NCBI RefSeq assembly: GCF_015461805.1 | Contig: NZ_JACVZE010000004.1 | Coordinates: 186,001-250,000, forward strand | Direction of reading: 5' to 3' | Length of the DNA stretch: 64,000 bases | Origin: Pseudomonas pisciculturae | Lineage (GTDB): Bacteria; Pseudomonadota; Gammaproteobacteria; Pseudomonadales; Pseudomonadaceae | In this document: positions 25,348 to 34,950 of the stretch, one piece after another | Numbering within the stretch: the first letter of the stretch is position 1 | How the letters are laid out: every line of letters starts with the position of its first letter | The notes under the pieces: generated by a model | The model's input: the letters and a program-made list of their open reading frames with translations, nothing else | Told to the model about the DNA's origin: nothing | Database searches by the model: none | Made by a program: the position numbers and the translations under genes

Positions 25348-26694
25348 GTGGATAGCCGCAAATCCGAAGCCTCACCCCTGGACCTCCAACCCACCCGCAA
25401 TGGCTGGCTGGAACGCCTGTTCAAACTCAGCTTGCATGGCACCACAGTGAAGACCGAGCTGATCGCCGGCCTCACCACCTTTATCACCATGGCTTACATC
25501 ATCTTCGTCAACCCCAACATCATGGCCGACGCCGGCATCGACCACGGCGCTGCGTTCGTTGCCACCTGCATCGCCGCAGCGTTGGGCTGCCTGTTGATGG
25601 GCCTGTACGCCAACTGGCCCGTGGGCCTGGCGCCGGGCATGGGCCTGAATGCGTTTTTCACCTACACCGTGGTCGGCACGATGGGTTACACCTGGGAGAC
25701 CGCACTGGGTGCGGTGTTTATCTCCGGTGTGTTGTTTATGGGCCTGACGCTTTCACGGGTACGCGAGTGGCTGCTCAACAGCATTCCGGTGAGCCTGCGC
25801 CATGCCATGGGTGCGGGCGTCGGCTTGTTCCTTGGGGTGATCGGCCTGAAGACCGCCGGCATCATCGTCGACAGCCCGGCGACGTTGATCAAGCTGGGTT
25901 CATTGCACGAACCTGCCCCGCTGCTGGCGGCCGTGTGCTTTCTGCTGATCGCGATCCTCAGTTACCACCGCGTGTTCGGCGCGATCCTGATCAGCATCAT
26001 TGCCGTCACACTCGCGGGCTGGGGTTTGGGCCTGGTGCACTACAACGGCATGGTCTCTACCCCACCGAGCCTGGCACCGACCTGGATGGCCATGGATGTT
26101 AAAGGTGTATTCAATGTAAGCATGATTAGCGTTGTTTTTGCCTTTCTTTTTGTACACATGTTTGACACTGCGGGTACACTGATGGGCGTCGCGCAACGGG
26201 CCGGTTTGGTCAATGCCGATGGCAAGATCGATAACCTGTCCCGCGCCTTGAAAGCCGACAGCGCTTCGAGCGTGTTCGGGGCGATGGTCGGCGTACCGCC
26301 GGTCACCAGCTACGTGGAAAGTGCCGCCGGTGTGGCTGCCGGCGGTCGCACCGGGCTGACCGCGGTGACAGTGGGCGTGCTGTTTGTGGCAGCAATGTTC
26401 TTCGCACCGCTGGCCGGCATGATCCCGGCCTATGCCACCGCCGGTGCGCTGATCTACGTCGCGATGCTGATGATGGCAAGCATGGCCCATATCAATTGGG
26501 ATGAAGCCACCGACAGCATTCCGGCGATTGTCACCGCGATCATGATGCCGCTGACGTTCTCGGTTGCTGACGGTATTGCCCTGGGCTTTATCACGTACGT
26601 GGCGCTCAAGGCCGGCACTGGCAAGTACCGTGAGATTTCCGTCAGCCTGTGGGTGCTGTGCGCGATCTTTATCGCCAAATTCATATTTCTATAA
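25348..26694 (+). CDS. NCS2-family purine permease (AzgA-like)
   Basis: A 448-residue transporter of the nucleobase:cation symporter-2 fold, AzgA-like branch (hypoxanthine, adenine and guanine). TVKTELIAGLTTFITMAYIIFVNPNIM at the N-terminus and VGLAPGMGLNAFFTYTVV near 88 are hallmarks; DTAGTLMGVAQRAGL and PVTSYVESAAGVAAGGRTGLTAV complete the substrate site. About 13 helices are expected. The start is the GTG at 25348, preceded by TGAGGAGT. A TTTGTATACAAA palindrome upstream links it to the uricolysis genes. LysE follows after 9 bases. Confidence 0.9.
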   Translation: MDSRKSEASPLDLQPTRNGWLERLFKLSLHGTTVKTELIAGLTTFITMAYIIFVNPNIMADAGIDHGAAFVATCIAAALGCLLMGLYANWPVGLAPGMGLNAFFTYTVVGTMGYTWETALGAVFISGVLFMGLTLSRVREWLLNSIPVSLRHAMGAGVGLFLGVIGLKTAGIIVDSPATLIKLGSLHEPAPLLAAVCFLLIAILSYHRVFGAILISIIAVTLAGWGLGLVHYNGMVSTPPSLAPTWMAMDVKGVFNVSMISVVFAFLFVHMFDTAGTLMGVAQRAGLVNADGKIDNLSRALKADSASSVFGAMVGVPPVTSYVESAAGVAAGGRTGLTAVTVGVLFVAAMFFAPLAGMIPAYATAGALIYVAMLMMASMAHINWDEATDSIPAIVTAIMMPLTFSVADGIALGFITYVALKAGTGKYREISVSLWVLCAIFIAKFIFL

Positions 26695-26703
26695 ACGGAG
26701 CAA

Positions 26704-27342
26704 ATGATGAACCTGGAAACCTGGCTACTGTTCAGCGGTGCTGCACTGATCGTGATCCTGATCCCTGGCCCGTTGTCGCTGCTGATGATCAGCAACAGCC
26801 TCAACTACGGCCTGCGCCGCTCGTATCCAGCGTTTCTCGGTGGGGTGTTTGCCTCGATTTGCCTATTGAGCGCCTCGGCCCTGGGCCTTGGCGCCCTGCT
26901 GCTGGCCTCTGAGCAACTGTTCAGTGCCTTGAAAATTGTCGGCGCGCTCTACTTGTTCTACCTCGCCTGGCAGAGCTGGCAGCAATCGCGCCAACCCGTC
27001 CAAGGCGCCGTCGTGCCCCAGGCCATCGCCACCCCGCGCTTTCGCGCGCTGTTTGGCCGCGCGTTTGTGTTGGGTGCGAGCAACCCCAAAGACATCCTGT
27101 TTTTTGCCGCCTTCTTGCCGCAGTTTCTCAACAGCGAGCAACCGTTCTTCTCCCAACTGCTGGTCATGATCGCTACCTGGGCTGTGCTCGACCTGCTCTG
27201 CAAATTGGCCTACGGCCTCGGTGCACAGGGCGCGGCACGTTATCTGCGCAGCGGCAAAGGCCAGAGCTGGTTCAACCGCGTCAGTGCCGGGCTATTTGGC
27301 GGCGCAGGCCTGATGGCACTGCTCAAGGTCCGGACCGGCTGA
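26704..27342 (+). CDS. LysE/RhtB-family amino acid exporter
   Basis: A 212-residue inner-membrane exporter with about six helices. The N-terminal LIVILIPGPLSLLMISNSLNYGLRRSYPAFLGGVFASI segment and the central ASNPKDILFFAAFLPQFL are the LysE/RhtB signature. Such proteins export amino acids or derivatives such as homoserine lactone. It is 9 bases downstream of the purine permease, so it is likely in the same operon, though a link to purines is not obvious. Its last 20 bases overlap the convergent end of the large toxin-like gene. Confidence 0.9.
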   Translation: MMNLETWLLFSGAALIVILIPGPLSLLMISNSLNYGLRRSYPAFLGGVFASICLLSASALGLGALLLASEQLFSALKIVGALYLFYLAWQSWQQSRQPVQGAVVPQAIATPRFRALFGRAFVLGASNPKDILFFAAFLPQFLNSEQPFFSQLLVMIATWAVLDLLCKLAYGLGAQGAARYLRSGKGQSWFNRVSAGLFGGAGLMALLKVRTG

Positions 27343-30300
27343 CTTTGGCGAAATAGACGGTGGGCGCGCGCGCGCGCTCATTGCTCCACTGAATACCTGC
27401 AACAATCAGGATCAAACGGTTTTCACGCAGGGCGCTTTCAACACCGGCTAATGCAGGCACATCCGGATTCCGACTCACAGTGTCACGGAGCCATTGATTC
27501 GTCAGCCGCTTGTCCAACTGAATCGTCCCTCCTTGAACCCAATGGGTTGAGAGGTAGTAGACGTTGTTTGAACGGGACAGAGGATGTGTCGCGATCAGGT
27601 CATGGGTGGGTTTATTGAAATGCCTTACCCGGGCCGTCTGCACAGCGAAGCCCTGCTGTTGCAACTCGCGCGTAATCGCTTCGCGCATTGCACTATTGCG
27701 TCGAACACTGAGGCCGGGATGATCGGGCCGTAGCGCGGGGTCTAACCCGGCGATCCTGAAGTCAACACGAGTAAAGCCGGGAGCCTTGTCTTGCACGCCT
27801 ATGAATATCGTTCGGCTCTGCCTGACAGTGGGCCGTAGCATTCTGAGCAAATCATCCGTCTGACCTGGTCTCGCGGGGGCCGGGGGCAGCCAATTGTCTA
27901 ACGTCGCACGCAGATTGAGCATGTGACTGGCCGTTGCATAGGTTTCAGAGTCTGATAATTCAATGATTCTCGCCAGTGTAAATTCTCGGCTTTTGCCGGT
28001 CATGGCAGGGAACGCGGTGCCTACATACTCCGGCAACGGTCTGTCGAACATCGGTGCATGGATCAGCCATTCACCCGCCGGGCTACGTGACGCCGGAAAA
28101 GGCTGCTCAAGCGACTGCGTAGCCGTCCAGCGTTCAATATCAAACCAGGCCGATGCTGTCATGGGTTCATTCCTGTGAATGAACACGATGTCGTTCAACG
28201 GAGCGTGATCGCCTGGGGGCAGTAACCGGTAATAACCGCTGCGCGGGTCCATCAGTTCGATGTTAGGAGGGGCCACACGAAGGACATAATGCGAATGTCC
28301 TCGTGAGCCCGACCCAACCTGAAACACGCCAGGCGCAGGCGAAGTCACATCCAAACTCTCAAGCGGGACACGCCAATCCAACCAGTGGTTAGACGCCGGG
28401 GTTGACTGACGAATGGCGTCTTGCGTAGCGCTGCGCGCAGTGGGTGGTCGCCAGTCAGGCGGCGGCGGCACGGGTGGCCTCCACGGGTTCAGCATTCCCG
28501 AACTCGTCCCCGCCACCGGTTGCGGCGCATCCGCGTCCAGTAGCCATTCCCTGGCCTGGTGAATATTCAGAATCAGTTCATCTTGACCCGGTGAATGTGG
28601 GTTCTTGAGGCGCAATTTTTGTTCGTTACCACGCCTGTAAAGCGGAAAATGGTGGGCGCCATCCGCGATGAACAATTCCCCTTTTTTCACATGGACACCG
28701 TGCTCTTCCACCCCCTTGAGGAGTACGGCGCCCTCAGGCACCCCGCTGACCTTGAAGCGATCCAAGGCCTTGAATCGAGCCAACGAGGTTGGCACCAAAC
28801 GGGAAGACCCGTGGCTTTCAGTCATACGCAGACGGCGTATCCGCCCCAGCACACCGATCGACGTCGGCCGCGCAGCGCGGGCCATTGCACTGCCCGGCCT
28901 ACTGGGGCCAGGCACATAGTTCGATAACAGATCGATCGCCAAAAAGATCGCCATAAACGCCGTATCGACTGCGTCATGGGGGTCGCCAAAACGATGAAAA
29001 CGCCGCGCGACAAGAAGCAATTCATAGCCTTGATTGAACGTTGCGTACAACGGCGAAAAAAAGGCCACCAACCTGCGCTTAGTGGCATCGCTTTGCTCCC
29101 CAAGGCGACGATCACGGTAGGCCTGCAGCGCTTTGCCCGAATGACTGGCCGCCTCGGTTCGGCGTTGCAACTCAAACACACTGGCGCGATACAGCAATGC
29201 TTGAGCGTTACTGTGAGACGTTGGGACAACCGCCAGCCACTGCAGTGGATCACTGGCAATCTGTTCGAGCATCAGTTTTTCGATCTCGTCCTGCAGCGGC
29301 GTAGGCTCCAAGTGCTTGATGCTGAATGAGCGAACGAATTCAGCCCCTTGCTCAACCCCTTTGAACATGAAAAAAGCCGGCAATTGAAGCGGGTTCAACG
29401 TTTGCCCGACGTTGACCACACGATCCGGATGATGGGTGATTGCCTCAAAGGCCCAGCCGGGAGCGATCTGCCGTGAAAGCACTTTGACGTTATCCGGCAA
29501 TGCACCGATACGATTCAGTTCATCCTGGGCCTGTTGAAGGCTGGCGTACTCGGCGAGCACTAAGGCTTGCGGACCGTCGGGCCAATAAACCACACATAGC
29601 CCGGAGGGCTTGTCGTGCACCAGCACTATCCCTGCGATATAGCGATCATGCTGCATCGTGTGCGCCACCAGATGAACCACATGCAACTGCAACTGATGCT
29701 GGTTCTTCAACAGGTCCTGCGGCGATCGTGCCGCCATTGCCGTGTTGAATACGCTTTGTGCAGCCGCCGACAGCCCCCGTTGAGTCGCCGCGAAAAGGTG
29801 GTACGCGAACCCCGTGTGCAAGGCACGATTCAGTAACTCGGGGATACGTCCCTGGCTGAAGGAGCCATTCGGGGTTGATTGGGGATAAAAGACCGTATTG
29901 ATCAACGCGTCGTATTGACCGCCGATATCCAGCGAAGATACCAGCTCGATCAGGTAATCGGCATTCAAGCGCCCTTTCCAATCAGGCTGCAGATAGCGGG
30001 CGCGATTGAGTCGCCACTTGGTCCAGGGGGCCAGCGGGTCCAGGTTTTGCATCGTCAGTTGCAGCAGGCTGAACGTCGTCTGCGTGGTAGTGGGTGTCAG
30101 CTTTATATTGCGATCACCTACCGGGCAGGTGGGTGAATTCACACAAAAACTGCCATACACATCATCGGGCATCGTGATAAAGGGCTCGTCGATGCTCCAC
30201 TGCGCAGGGAGACCGTCCTTACTCAAGCGAGCTGTCAAAGTACGGCGGGCGTAGGTTTCCAAGTCGGGCAGATGCTGTTCAAGCCGGCCTTTGAAAGCAA

Positions 30301-32575
30301 AGGCATTACCCAGGTATAGACGTTGCGCGTGCAAGAAGTCTGTACGTTGGGCACGGGTTGCGCGCGCCAACCAGGCAGGCAATTTTTTTGCTTCGGACGC
30401 GGCCTTGCGCAGCAGTTCAACATTGGCCAACGCCAGGTTCAGGGCGTCGTTGACGGGAATCTTCAGTTGATCTTCCAGCTCGACCATCAGCAATGCGCGG
30501 CTCAACTCGGGGTCCGTCACCTCGCTGTAGATACGCCTGATGTCCTCGGTACTTTTCTTTAAACGATCGTAGCTTCGAAGCAAACTTTTAAGCGACGTCA
30601 GCGCAGCGTAACTTTTGATTGCCACGTAGCGTACTGCCAGCGTTCCGCGTGCTGCATGGGCGCGTAAGTCGCGCCGCTTGTCGCGCTCCATGGCCCCCCA
30701 CAACACCGTGTCATCCGGGCTAATCAGGCTCGCCTTGATGCTGCGGGTCAAAGCGTCCAGCCCGGGAGAAACCTCCACACCGCCAGCCCCTCCAAAGCTG
30801 TACAGCACCACCGGATGCTGATCGGACGGGGCCTTGACCGCCGCTGCCGTGGTGACCACCCACACACTCTGGAATGGGTAGAAGGCATCTGGCTCGCTGC
30901 CCACCATGATTGACAGCACCTGAGTCTGACCGCCCAGTCGATCGGAAAGCCAAGGCTTATCCACCACGTCAACGACAAGATCCCGATGCGCCGTTTTCAT
31001 CAGCCTGAGCCGATGTTGCAGCTGGGCCTCGCAACGCAGGGCCTCAGTCTGGGCTTGCAGAAACAGCGAGACGCGTCTGGCAGTGCCTTTCCCATTGGGG
31101 CGTTCCTTCCAGAAAGCCAGCTCGAGCAGCCGAGACTGAGCGTCGTGCATCAGCGTGTTCAATACATGGGTATGGACGCTCAGTTGCCTTAGTAGGGACA
31201 TGACCTCCAGATAGGCCTGCGTATCTTCACTGACGTCGTCCGGGTCGAGCAGTGCGATCAGCCCTTTTTCGTAGCGTTTGACCTGCTGCTCCACGGTGTA
31301 TAGGGCCAAGCCGGGCGCTGCACTGGCGAAGACGATTTCTTCGCCGCGTCGCTGCTGGTCCCATTTGAGTAATTGATTGGCAAGGGGGCCGAGCCGAGCG
31401 CCGCCCACCAGTCGCTGCCTGGCATGTTCTACCGCTGCGAAGATCAGTGTGGCGTTCAGTGGTGCAGGGGCAGGTCGCAGGTCAGTCACGATGTGTGCAA
31501 AATAAACCTTCACTGCACACCCCTGCTCATTGCGCCATTGCCCCTCCAGCAGCGCCTGGGCGCTTTGCTCCAGCGCATCATCCAAGACCTCCTCACCACA
31601 AATGAAGCCACTCGCTGGCGACATGTCCGCAGGCAGGTGCCAGGCTCGGCGACGACTTAACGGCAAGCACTGCCAGAGTGCCTGGAACAACGAACTGTTC
31701 AGCGTCATCAGAGCGCACTGAAGGGCAACGAAGGACGACCCCTCGTAGAAATTCCGGACCGCACCCGGCAGGTAGATAACATGCAGCGCATCGCTGGGAG
31801 CGCCCTCCCGATAGAGATGCAAAGCGCCGGGAACTGCGACGGCAGGATTACCCGGCCACATCAATTGACTCACTTTCACGCGAGCCCACTCGCCACCCGC
31901 CCGCCCACGCGCTTGTTCAACTGGGGCATCGATCAAGGCTTGAACCATGGCCATTCCTGCACTCGAGAGCTCCTCCAGTTGCCACGCTATAAACGCGCGA
32001 TCAGCGAAGAGCGTCTTTTGCAACTCGCCCCATCGTTCGCGGCGGGTGAGCCACGACCCCTCCAACAAGGTGTTCCAATAGTCGGAAGCCGCCTGATCCA
32101 GCCGCTCAAAGAGACTCATCGAAATGACGCGCTGTAATACGTCCAGCGGCGTGTACGGTAATCGGCGGCTCGGATCGCCCCTGACACTGAGCGCGGTGAA
32201 GTGATTGACGTTGATCACCACCGTGGGCGTTACCAATAGCGACAACGCCCGATCAGTCAAGCTGTCGACCTTGCGGGGCTCATCTGGGGGTTTGGGCTCG
32301 GTGAACAACAAGCTGTCAGGATCTATCTCAAATTCTTTACGCAGCTCGGCGCGAATGACGGTCAGCACCTTGGGTGAGCGTCCTATCAAACGGGCCAACT
32401 GCTGCGTCGCCTCTTTACACCGCCAATCAGCAAGACCGATCTGATTGATCAGCCGGCTGGGATGGGGGCTGGCGTTAATCCGCCGTATCAGCAGATCACG
32501 CATGCGTTGCGATTCGTCGATGTCGTCTGTATCGAAAGGGCGCGCAGCGCTCGGATGCTCTGGTGATAAGGCCAT
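27323..32575 (-). CDS. Very large toxin-like protein with dermonecrotic-toxin-type (DUF6543) domains
   Basis: A 1,750-residue protein without a signal peptide. A first DUF6543-like unit (about residues 30-450, with VPGALHLYREGAPSDALHVIYLPG and NFYEGSSFVALQCAL) and a second one (about 730-1130, LHAQRLYLGNAFAFKGRLEQHLPDLETYA) resemble Pseudomonas proteins named dermonecrotic toxin domain-containing. A hydrophobic segment (TAFMAIFLAIDLLSNYVPG) lies near 1,220. A Pro-rich linker (about 1,360-1,390) separates an unrecognised C-terminal region of some 250 residues that contains RNNxY-type motifs and ends VYFAKVSRSGP. It is a plausible secreted or delivered effector, but no secretion signal, catalytic motif or neighbouring immunity gene was seen. 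Confidence 0.8.
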   Translation of the reverse strand: MALSPEHPSAARPFDTDDIDESQRMRDLLIRRINASPHPSRLINQIGLADWRCKEATQQLARLIGRSPKVLTVIRAELRKEFEIDPDSLLFTEPKPPDEPRKVDSLTDRALSLLVTPTVVINVNHFTALSVRGDPSRRLPYTPLDVLQRVISMSLFERLDQAASDYWNTLLEGSWLTRRERWGELQKTLFADRAFIAWQLEELSSAGMAMVQALIDAPVEQARGRAGGEWARVKVSQLMWPGNPAVAVPGALHLYREGAPSDALHVIYLPGAVRNFYEGSSFVALQCALMTLNSSLFQALWQCLPLSRRRAWHLPADMSPASGFICGEEVLDDALEQSAQALLEGQWRNEQGCAVKVYFAHIVTDLRPAPAPLNATLIFAAVEHARQRLVGGARLGPLANQLLKWDQQRRGEEIVFASAAPGLALYTVEQQVKRYEKGLIALLDPDDVSEDTQAYLEVMSLLRQLSVHTHVLNTLMHDAQSRLLELAFWKERPNGKGTARRVSLFLQAQTEALRCEAQLQHRLRLMKTAHRDLVVDVVDKPWLSDRLGGQTQVLSIMVGSEPDAFYPFQSVWVVTTAAAVKAPSDQHPVVLYSFGGAGGVEVSPGLDALTRSIKASLISPDDTVLWGAMERDKRRDLRAHAARGTLAVRYVAIKSYAALTSLKSLLRSYDRLKKSTEDIRRIYSEVTDPELSRALLMVELEDQLKIPVNDALNLALANVELLRKAASEAKKLPAWLARATRAQRTDFLHAQRLYLGNAFAFKGRLEQHLPDLETYARRTLTARLSKDGLPAQWSIDEPFITMPDDVYGSFCVNSPTCPVGDRNIKLTPTTTQTTFSLLQLTMQNLDPLAPWTKWRLNRARYLQPDWKGRLNADYLIELVSSLDIGGQYDALINTVFYPQSTPNGSFSQGRIPELLNRALHTGFAYHLFAATQRGLSAAAQSVFNTAMAARSPQDLLKNQHQLQLHVVHLVAHTMQHDRYIAGIVLVHDKPSGLCVVYWPDGPQALVLAEYASLQQAQDELNRIGALPDNVKVLSRQIAPGWAFEAITHHPDRVVNVGQTLNPLQLPAFFMFKGVEQGAEFVRSFSIKHLEPTPLQDEIEKLMLEQIASDPLQWLAVVPTSHSNAQALLYRASVFELQRRTEAASHSGKALQAYRDRRLGEQSDATKRRLVAFFSPLYATFNQGYELLLVARRFHRFGDPHDAVDTAFMAIFLAIDLLSNYVPGPSRPGSAMARAARPTSIGVLGRIRRLRMTESHGSSRLVPTSLARFKALDRFKVSGVPEGAVLLKGVEEHGVHVKKGELFIADGAHHFPLYRRGNEQKLRLKNPHSPGQDELILNIHQAREWLLDADAPQPVAGTSSGMLNPWRPPVPPPPDWRPPTARSATQDAIRQSTPASNHWLDWRVPLESLDVTSPAPGVFQVGSGSRGHSHYVLRVAPPNIELMDPRSGYYRLLPPGDHAPLNDIVFIHRNEPMTASAWFDIERWTATQSLEQPFPASRSPAGEWLIHAPMFDRPLPEYVGTAFPAMTGKSREFTLARIIELSDSETYATASHMLNLRATLDNWLPPAPARPGQTDDLLRMLRPTVRQSRTIFIGVQDKAPGFTRVDFRIAGLDPALRPDHPGLSVRRNSAMREAITRELQQQGFAVQTARVRHFNKPTHDLIATHPLSRSNNVYYLSTHWVQGGTIQLDKRLTNQWLRDTVSRNPDVPALAGVESALRENRLILIVAGIQWSNERARAPTVYFAKVSRSGP

Positions 32576-32660
32576 GATGCTTTCTTCTCAAAGAGGAAAA
32601 CACCTAGCCTAAGCATCGCTGCCGTCTAAAAGGCGTTAGATAGTTGAACAAGCAACACGC

Positions 32661-32693
32661 AAAAAAAAGCCCGCAGTGTGGGCGGGCAAAAAA
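32661..32693 (-). terminator. Rho-independent terminator after uraH
   Basis: On the minus strand the stem GCCCGC...GCGGGC with a CCACACT loop is followed by eight T. It lies after the uraH stop (32731) and before the toxin-like gene. Confidence 0.9.
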
Positions 32694-32730
32694 CCAACGA
32701 AGAGCTTTGGGGGTGTGAAGCGAGGTGACG

Positions 32731-33084
32731 CTAGCTACCGCGATAGGTGGAGTAGCTGTAGGGCGAAATCAGTAGGGGCACGTGGTAGTGATCCTGTTCG
32801 GCACTGATGCCAAAACGCAGTACAACCACATCGAGGAAGGCCGGCTCCGGCAGTTGCACGCCACGGGCGCGGTAGTAATCACCGGCGCTGAATTGCAGTT
32901 GGTAGACGCCGCTGCGGTAGTCGTCGCCTTGCAGCAGGGGCGCGTCGCAACGGCCGTCGTTGTTGGTCAGCGTGGTGGCAACCAGCTCAAGCTGCGCGCC
33001 TTCGACGCGGTACAGCTCAACCTTGATAGCGCTGCCGGGGCAACCGTGTGCGGCGTCCAAAACGTGTGTGGTCAAACGTCCCAT
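32731..33084 (-). CDS. uraH: 5-hydroxyisourate hydrolase
   Basis: UraH (HiuH, transthyretin-like) hydrolyses 5-hydroxyisourate to OHCU, the second step of urate breakdown. The 117-residue protein has the family ends: MGRLTTHVLDAAHGCPG at the start (catalytic His) and the C-terminal YRGS tetrapeptide. The central RCDAPLL (catalytic Arg) is also present. No signal peptide is present, so it acts in the cytoplasm. It is divergent from puuE across a 386-base region with two TTGTATACAA-like sites. A terminator follows it. Confidence 0.96.
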   Translation of the reverse strand: MGRLTTHVLDAAHGCPGSAIKVELYRVEGAQLELVATTLTNNDGRCDAPLLQGDDYRSGVYQLQFSAGDYYRARGVQLPEPAFLDVVVLRFGISAEQDHYHVPLLISPYSYSTYRGS

Positions 33085-33183
33085 GGCGTCTACGCGCCTC
33101 CTGTAGTCAGTAGAAGAGTGATCCGCACTTTTTCAGGGCAGCGAAAAAGCCGGCGATGGCTGATTAAGACACTTTTTAAAAAA

Positions 33184-33195
33184 ATTGTACACAAT
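33184..33195. promoter_or_regulatory. ATTGTACACAAT near-palindrome before uraH
   Basis: It differs from ATTGTATACAAT at one central base and lies 100 bases before the uraH start. Confidence 0.5.
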
Positions 33196-33379
33196 AAAAA
33201 TCACAAACTTTTTGATCACCCCAGCCACAGTGCTTGAATGAGCAATTGACGTGTGATCCTTGCTTTTAAACGACCTTTTGTCCATTAGCTGACCGTTTGG
33301 GCAAGTTTCTTGCTACACCCTTTACACAGCACTCTGCAGAAAAAATGCAGAAATGCAGGCTTACAAAGTGAGCGATAAG

Positions 33380-33389
33380 TTGTATACAA
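33380..33389. promoter_or_regulatory. TTGTATACAA palindrome before puuE
   Basis: A perfect 10-bp palindrome 82 bases before the puuE start. Its sequence is the core of the site before the AzgA-like permease. Confidence 0.6.
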
Positions 33390-33470
33390 TCACTCATCGC
33401 TGTGACGCCACCCAGTCATTTCGCTGCCCGGCCGCCACATGAATGATCACGAACAAGAAGGAAGACTGCA

Positions 33471-34397
33471 GTGAGCGCTGACTACCCACGCGACCTGATC
33501 GGTTACGGCAGTAACCCTCCTCACCCCCACTGGCCGGGCAAGGCGCGCATTGCGCTGTCTTTCGTACTCAACTACGAAGAAGGCGGTGAGCGCAACATTT
33601 TGCACGGTGACAAAGAGTCCGAAGCATTCCTGTCGGAAATGGTCTCGGCCCAGCCGCTGCAAGGCGCACGCAACATGAGCATGGAGTCGCTGTACGAGTA
33701 CGGCAGCCGTGCTGGCGTGTGGCGCATCCTCAAGCTGTTTAAAGAATTCGATATCCCGCTGACCATCTTCGCCGTGGCCATGGCCGCCCAGCGTCACCCG
33801 GATGTGATCCGCGCGATGGTTGAGGCAGGGCATGAGATTTGCAGCCACGGCTACCGCTGGATCGACTACCAATACATGGACGAGGCCCAGGAGCGCGAGC
33901 ACATGCTCGAAGCCATCCGCATCCTCACCGAATTGACCGGCGAACGCCCACTGGGCTGGTACACCGGGCGCACCGGCCCCAACACCCGGCGGCTGGTGAT
34001 GGAGGAAGGCGGCTTTCTCTATGACTGCGACACCTATGACGATGACCTGCCCTACTGGGAACCCAACAACCCCACCGGCAAGCCGCATTTGGTGATCCCC
34101 TACACCCTGGACACCAACGACATGCGCTTCACCCAGGTGCAGGGTTTCAACAAGGGCGACGACTTTTTCGAATACCTCAAGGACGCGTTCGACGTGCTCT
34201 ACGCCGAAGGCAGCGAAGCGCCGAAAATGCTCTCCATCGGCCTGCATTGCCGCCTGATCGGTCGCCCTGCACGCCTGGCCGCCTTGAAGCGCTTTATTGA
34301 ATACGCCAAAGGGCACGAGCAGGTGTGGTTCACTCGCCGTGTCGACATTGCCCGTCACTGGCATGAAACCCACCCCTTCAAGGGAGCGGCGAAATGA
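33471..34397 (+). CDS. puuE: Allantoinase PuuE (polysaccharide-deacetylase fold)
   Basis: PuuE hydrolyses S-allantoin to allantoate without a dinuclear metal centre and is unrelated to AllB. The 308-residue protein has the family opening YPRDLIGYGSNPPHPHWPGKARIALSFVLNYEEGGE and the NodB-type motifs SHGYRWIDY (near residue 125) and TGRTGPNTRRLV. The start is a GTG preceded by AAGAAGGAAGA. It overlaps uraD by 4 bases (ATGA), so translation is coupled. It is the first gene of the puuE-uraD-alc-allA-puuD series. Confidence 0.95.
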   Translation: MSADYPRDLIGYGSNPPHPHWPGKARIALSFVLNYEEGGERNILHGDKESEAFLSEMVSAQPLQGARNMSMESLYEYGSRAGVWRILKLFKEFDIPLTIFAVAMAAQRHPDVIRAMVEAGHEICSHGYRWIDYQYMDEAQEREHMLEAIRILTELTGERPLGWYTGRTGPNTRRLVMEEGGFLYDCDTYDDDLPYWEPNNPTGKPHLVIPYTLDTNDMRFTQVQGFNKGDDFFEYLKDAFDVLYAEGSEAPKMLSIGLHCRLIGRPARLAALKRFIEYAKGHEQVWFTRRVDIARHWHETHPFKGAAK

Positions 34398-34909
34398 CTG
34401 CGTTCCAAACCCTTAAACCCTCGACCCTGAGCCGCGACGAATTCGTCCAGGCCTTCGCCGACATCTACGAACATTCGCCATGGGTGGCCGAAAAGGCCTA
34501 CGACCTGGGCCAGGACGCCTCGATCAATGAGATCGAAACCCTGCACCAGCGCATGAGCGACATCCTGTTGAGTGCCGATCACGCCAGCCAGCTGGCCCTG
34601 ATCAACGCTCACCCGGACCTGGCGGGCAAAGCTGCCGTCCAGGGCCAACTGACCCAAGCCAGCACCGATGAGCAAGCTGGCGCGGGGATTCACCAATGCA
34701 CGGCCGAAGAGTTTTCTCGCTTCACCGAGCTGAACGATGCCTACAAGGCCAAGTTCAAGTTTCCCTTCATCATGGCGGTAAAAGGCAGCAACCGGCATCA
34801 GATCCTGGCCGCGTTCGAAACGCGCATTCACAACTCGGTCGAGGCCGAGTTCAAATGTGCACTGGCCGAGATCAACAAGATCGCGTTGTTCCGTTTACTG
34901 ACCCTCTAA
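34394..34909 (+). CDS. uraD: 2-oxo-4-hydroxy-4-carboxy-5-ureidoimidazoline (OHCU) decarboxylase
   Basis: UraD decarboxylates OHCU to S-allantoin, step three of uricolysis. The 171-residue all-helical protein has the catalytic His in [11 protein letters not shown] near residue 76 and the C-terminal FEKRIxxS-like [46 protein letters not shown] is the family substrate segment. It is coupled to puuE by ATGA overlap and followed by alc after 41 bases. Confidence 0.95.
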   Translation: MTAFQTLKPSTLSRDEFVQAFADIYEHSPWVAEKAYDLGQDASINEIETLHQRMSDILLSADHASQLALINAHPDLAGKAAVQGQLTQASTDEQAGAGIHQCTAEEFSRFTELNDAYKAKFKFPFIMAVKGSNRHQILAAFETRIHNSVEAEFKCALAEINKIALFRLLTL

Positions 34910-34950
34910 CAGACCATCCCCAGCCACTCTATTTAAGGCAGACAAGAAGA

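Larger units (their letters stand above)
33085..33470. other. Divergent promoter region of uraH and puuE
   Basis: A gap of 386 bases, AT-rich in the middle, with the two operator candidates placed about 90-100 bases before each start. No gene or repeat is seen. Confidence 0.7.
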
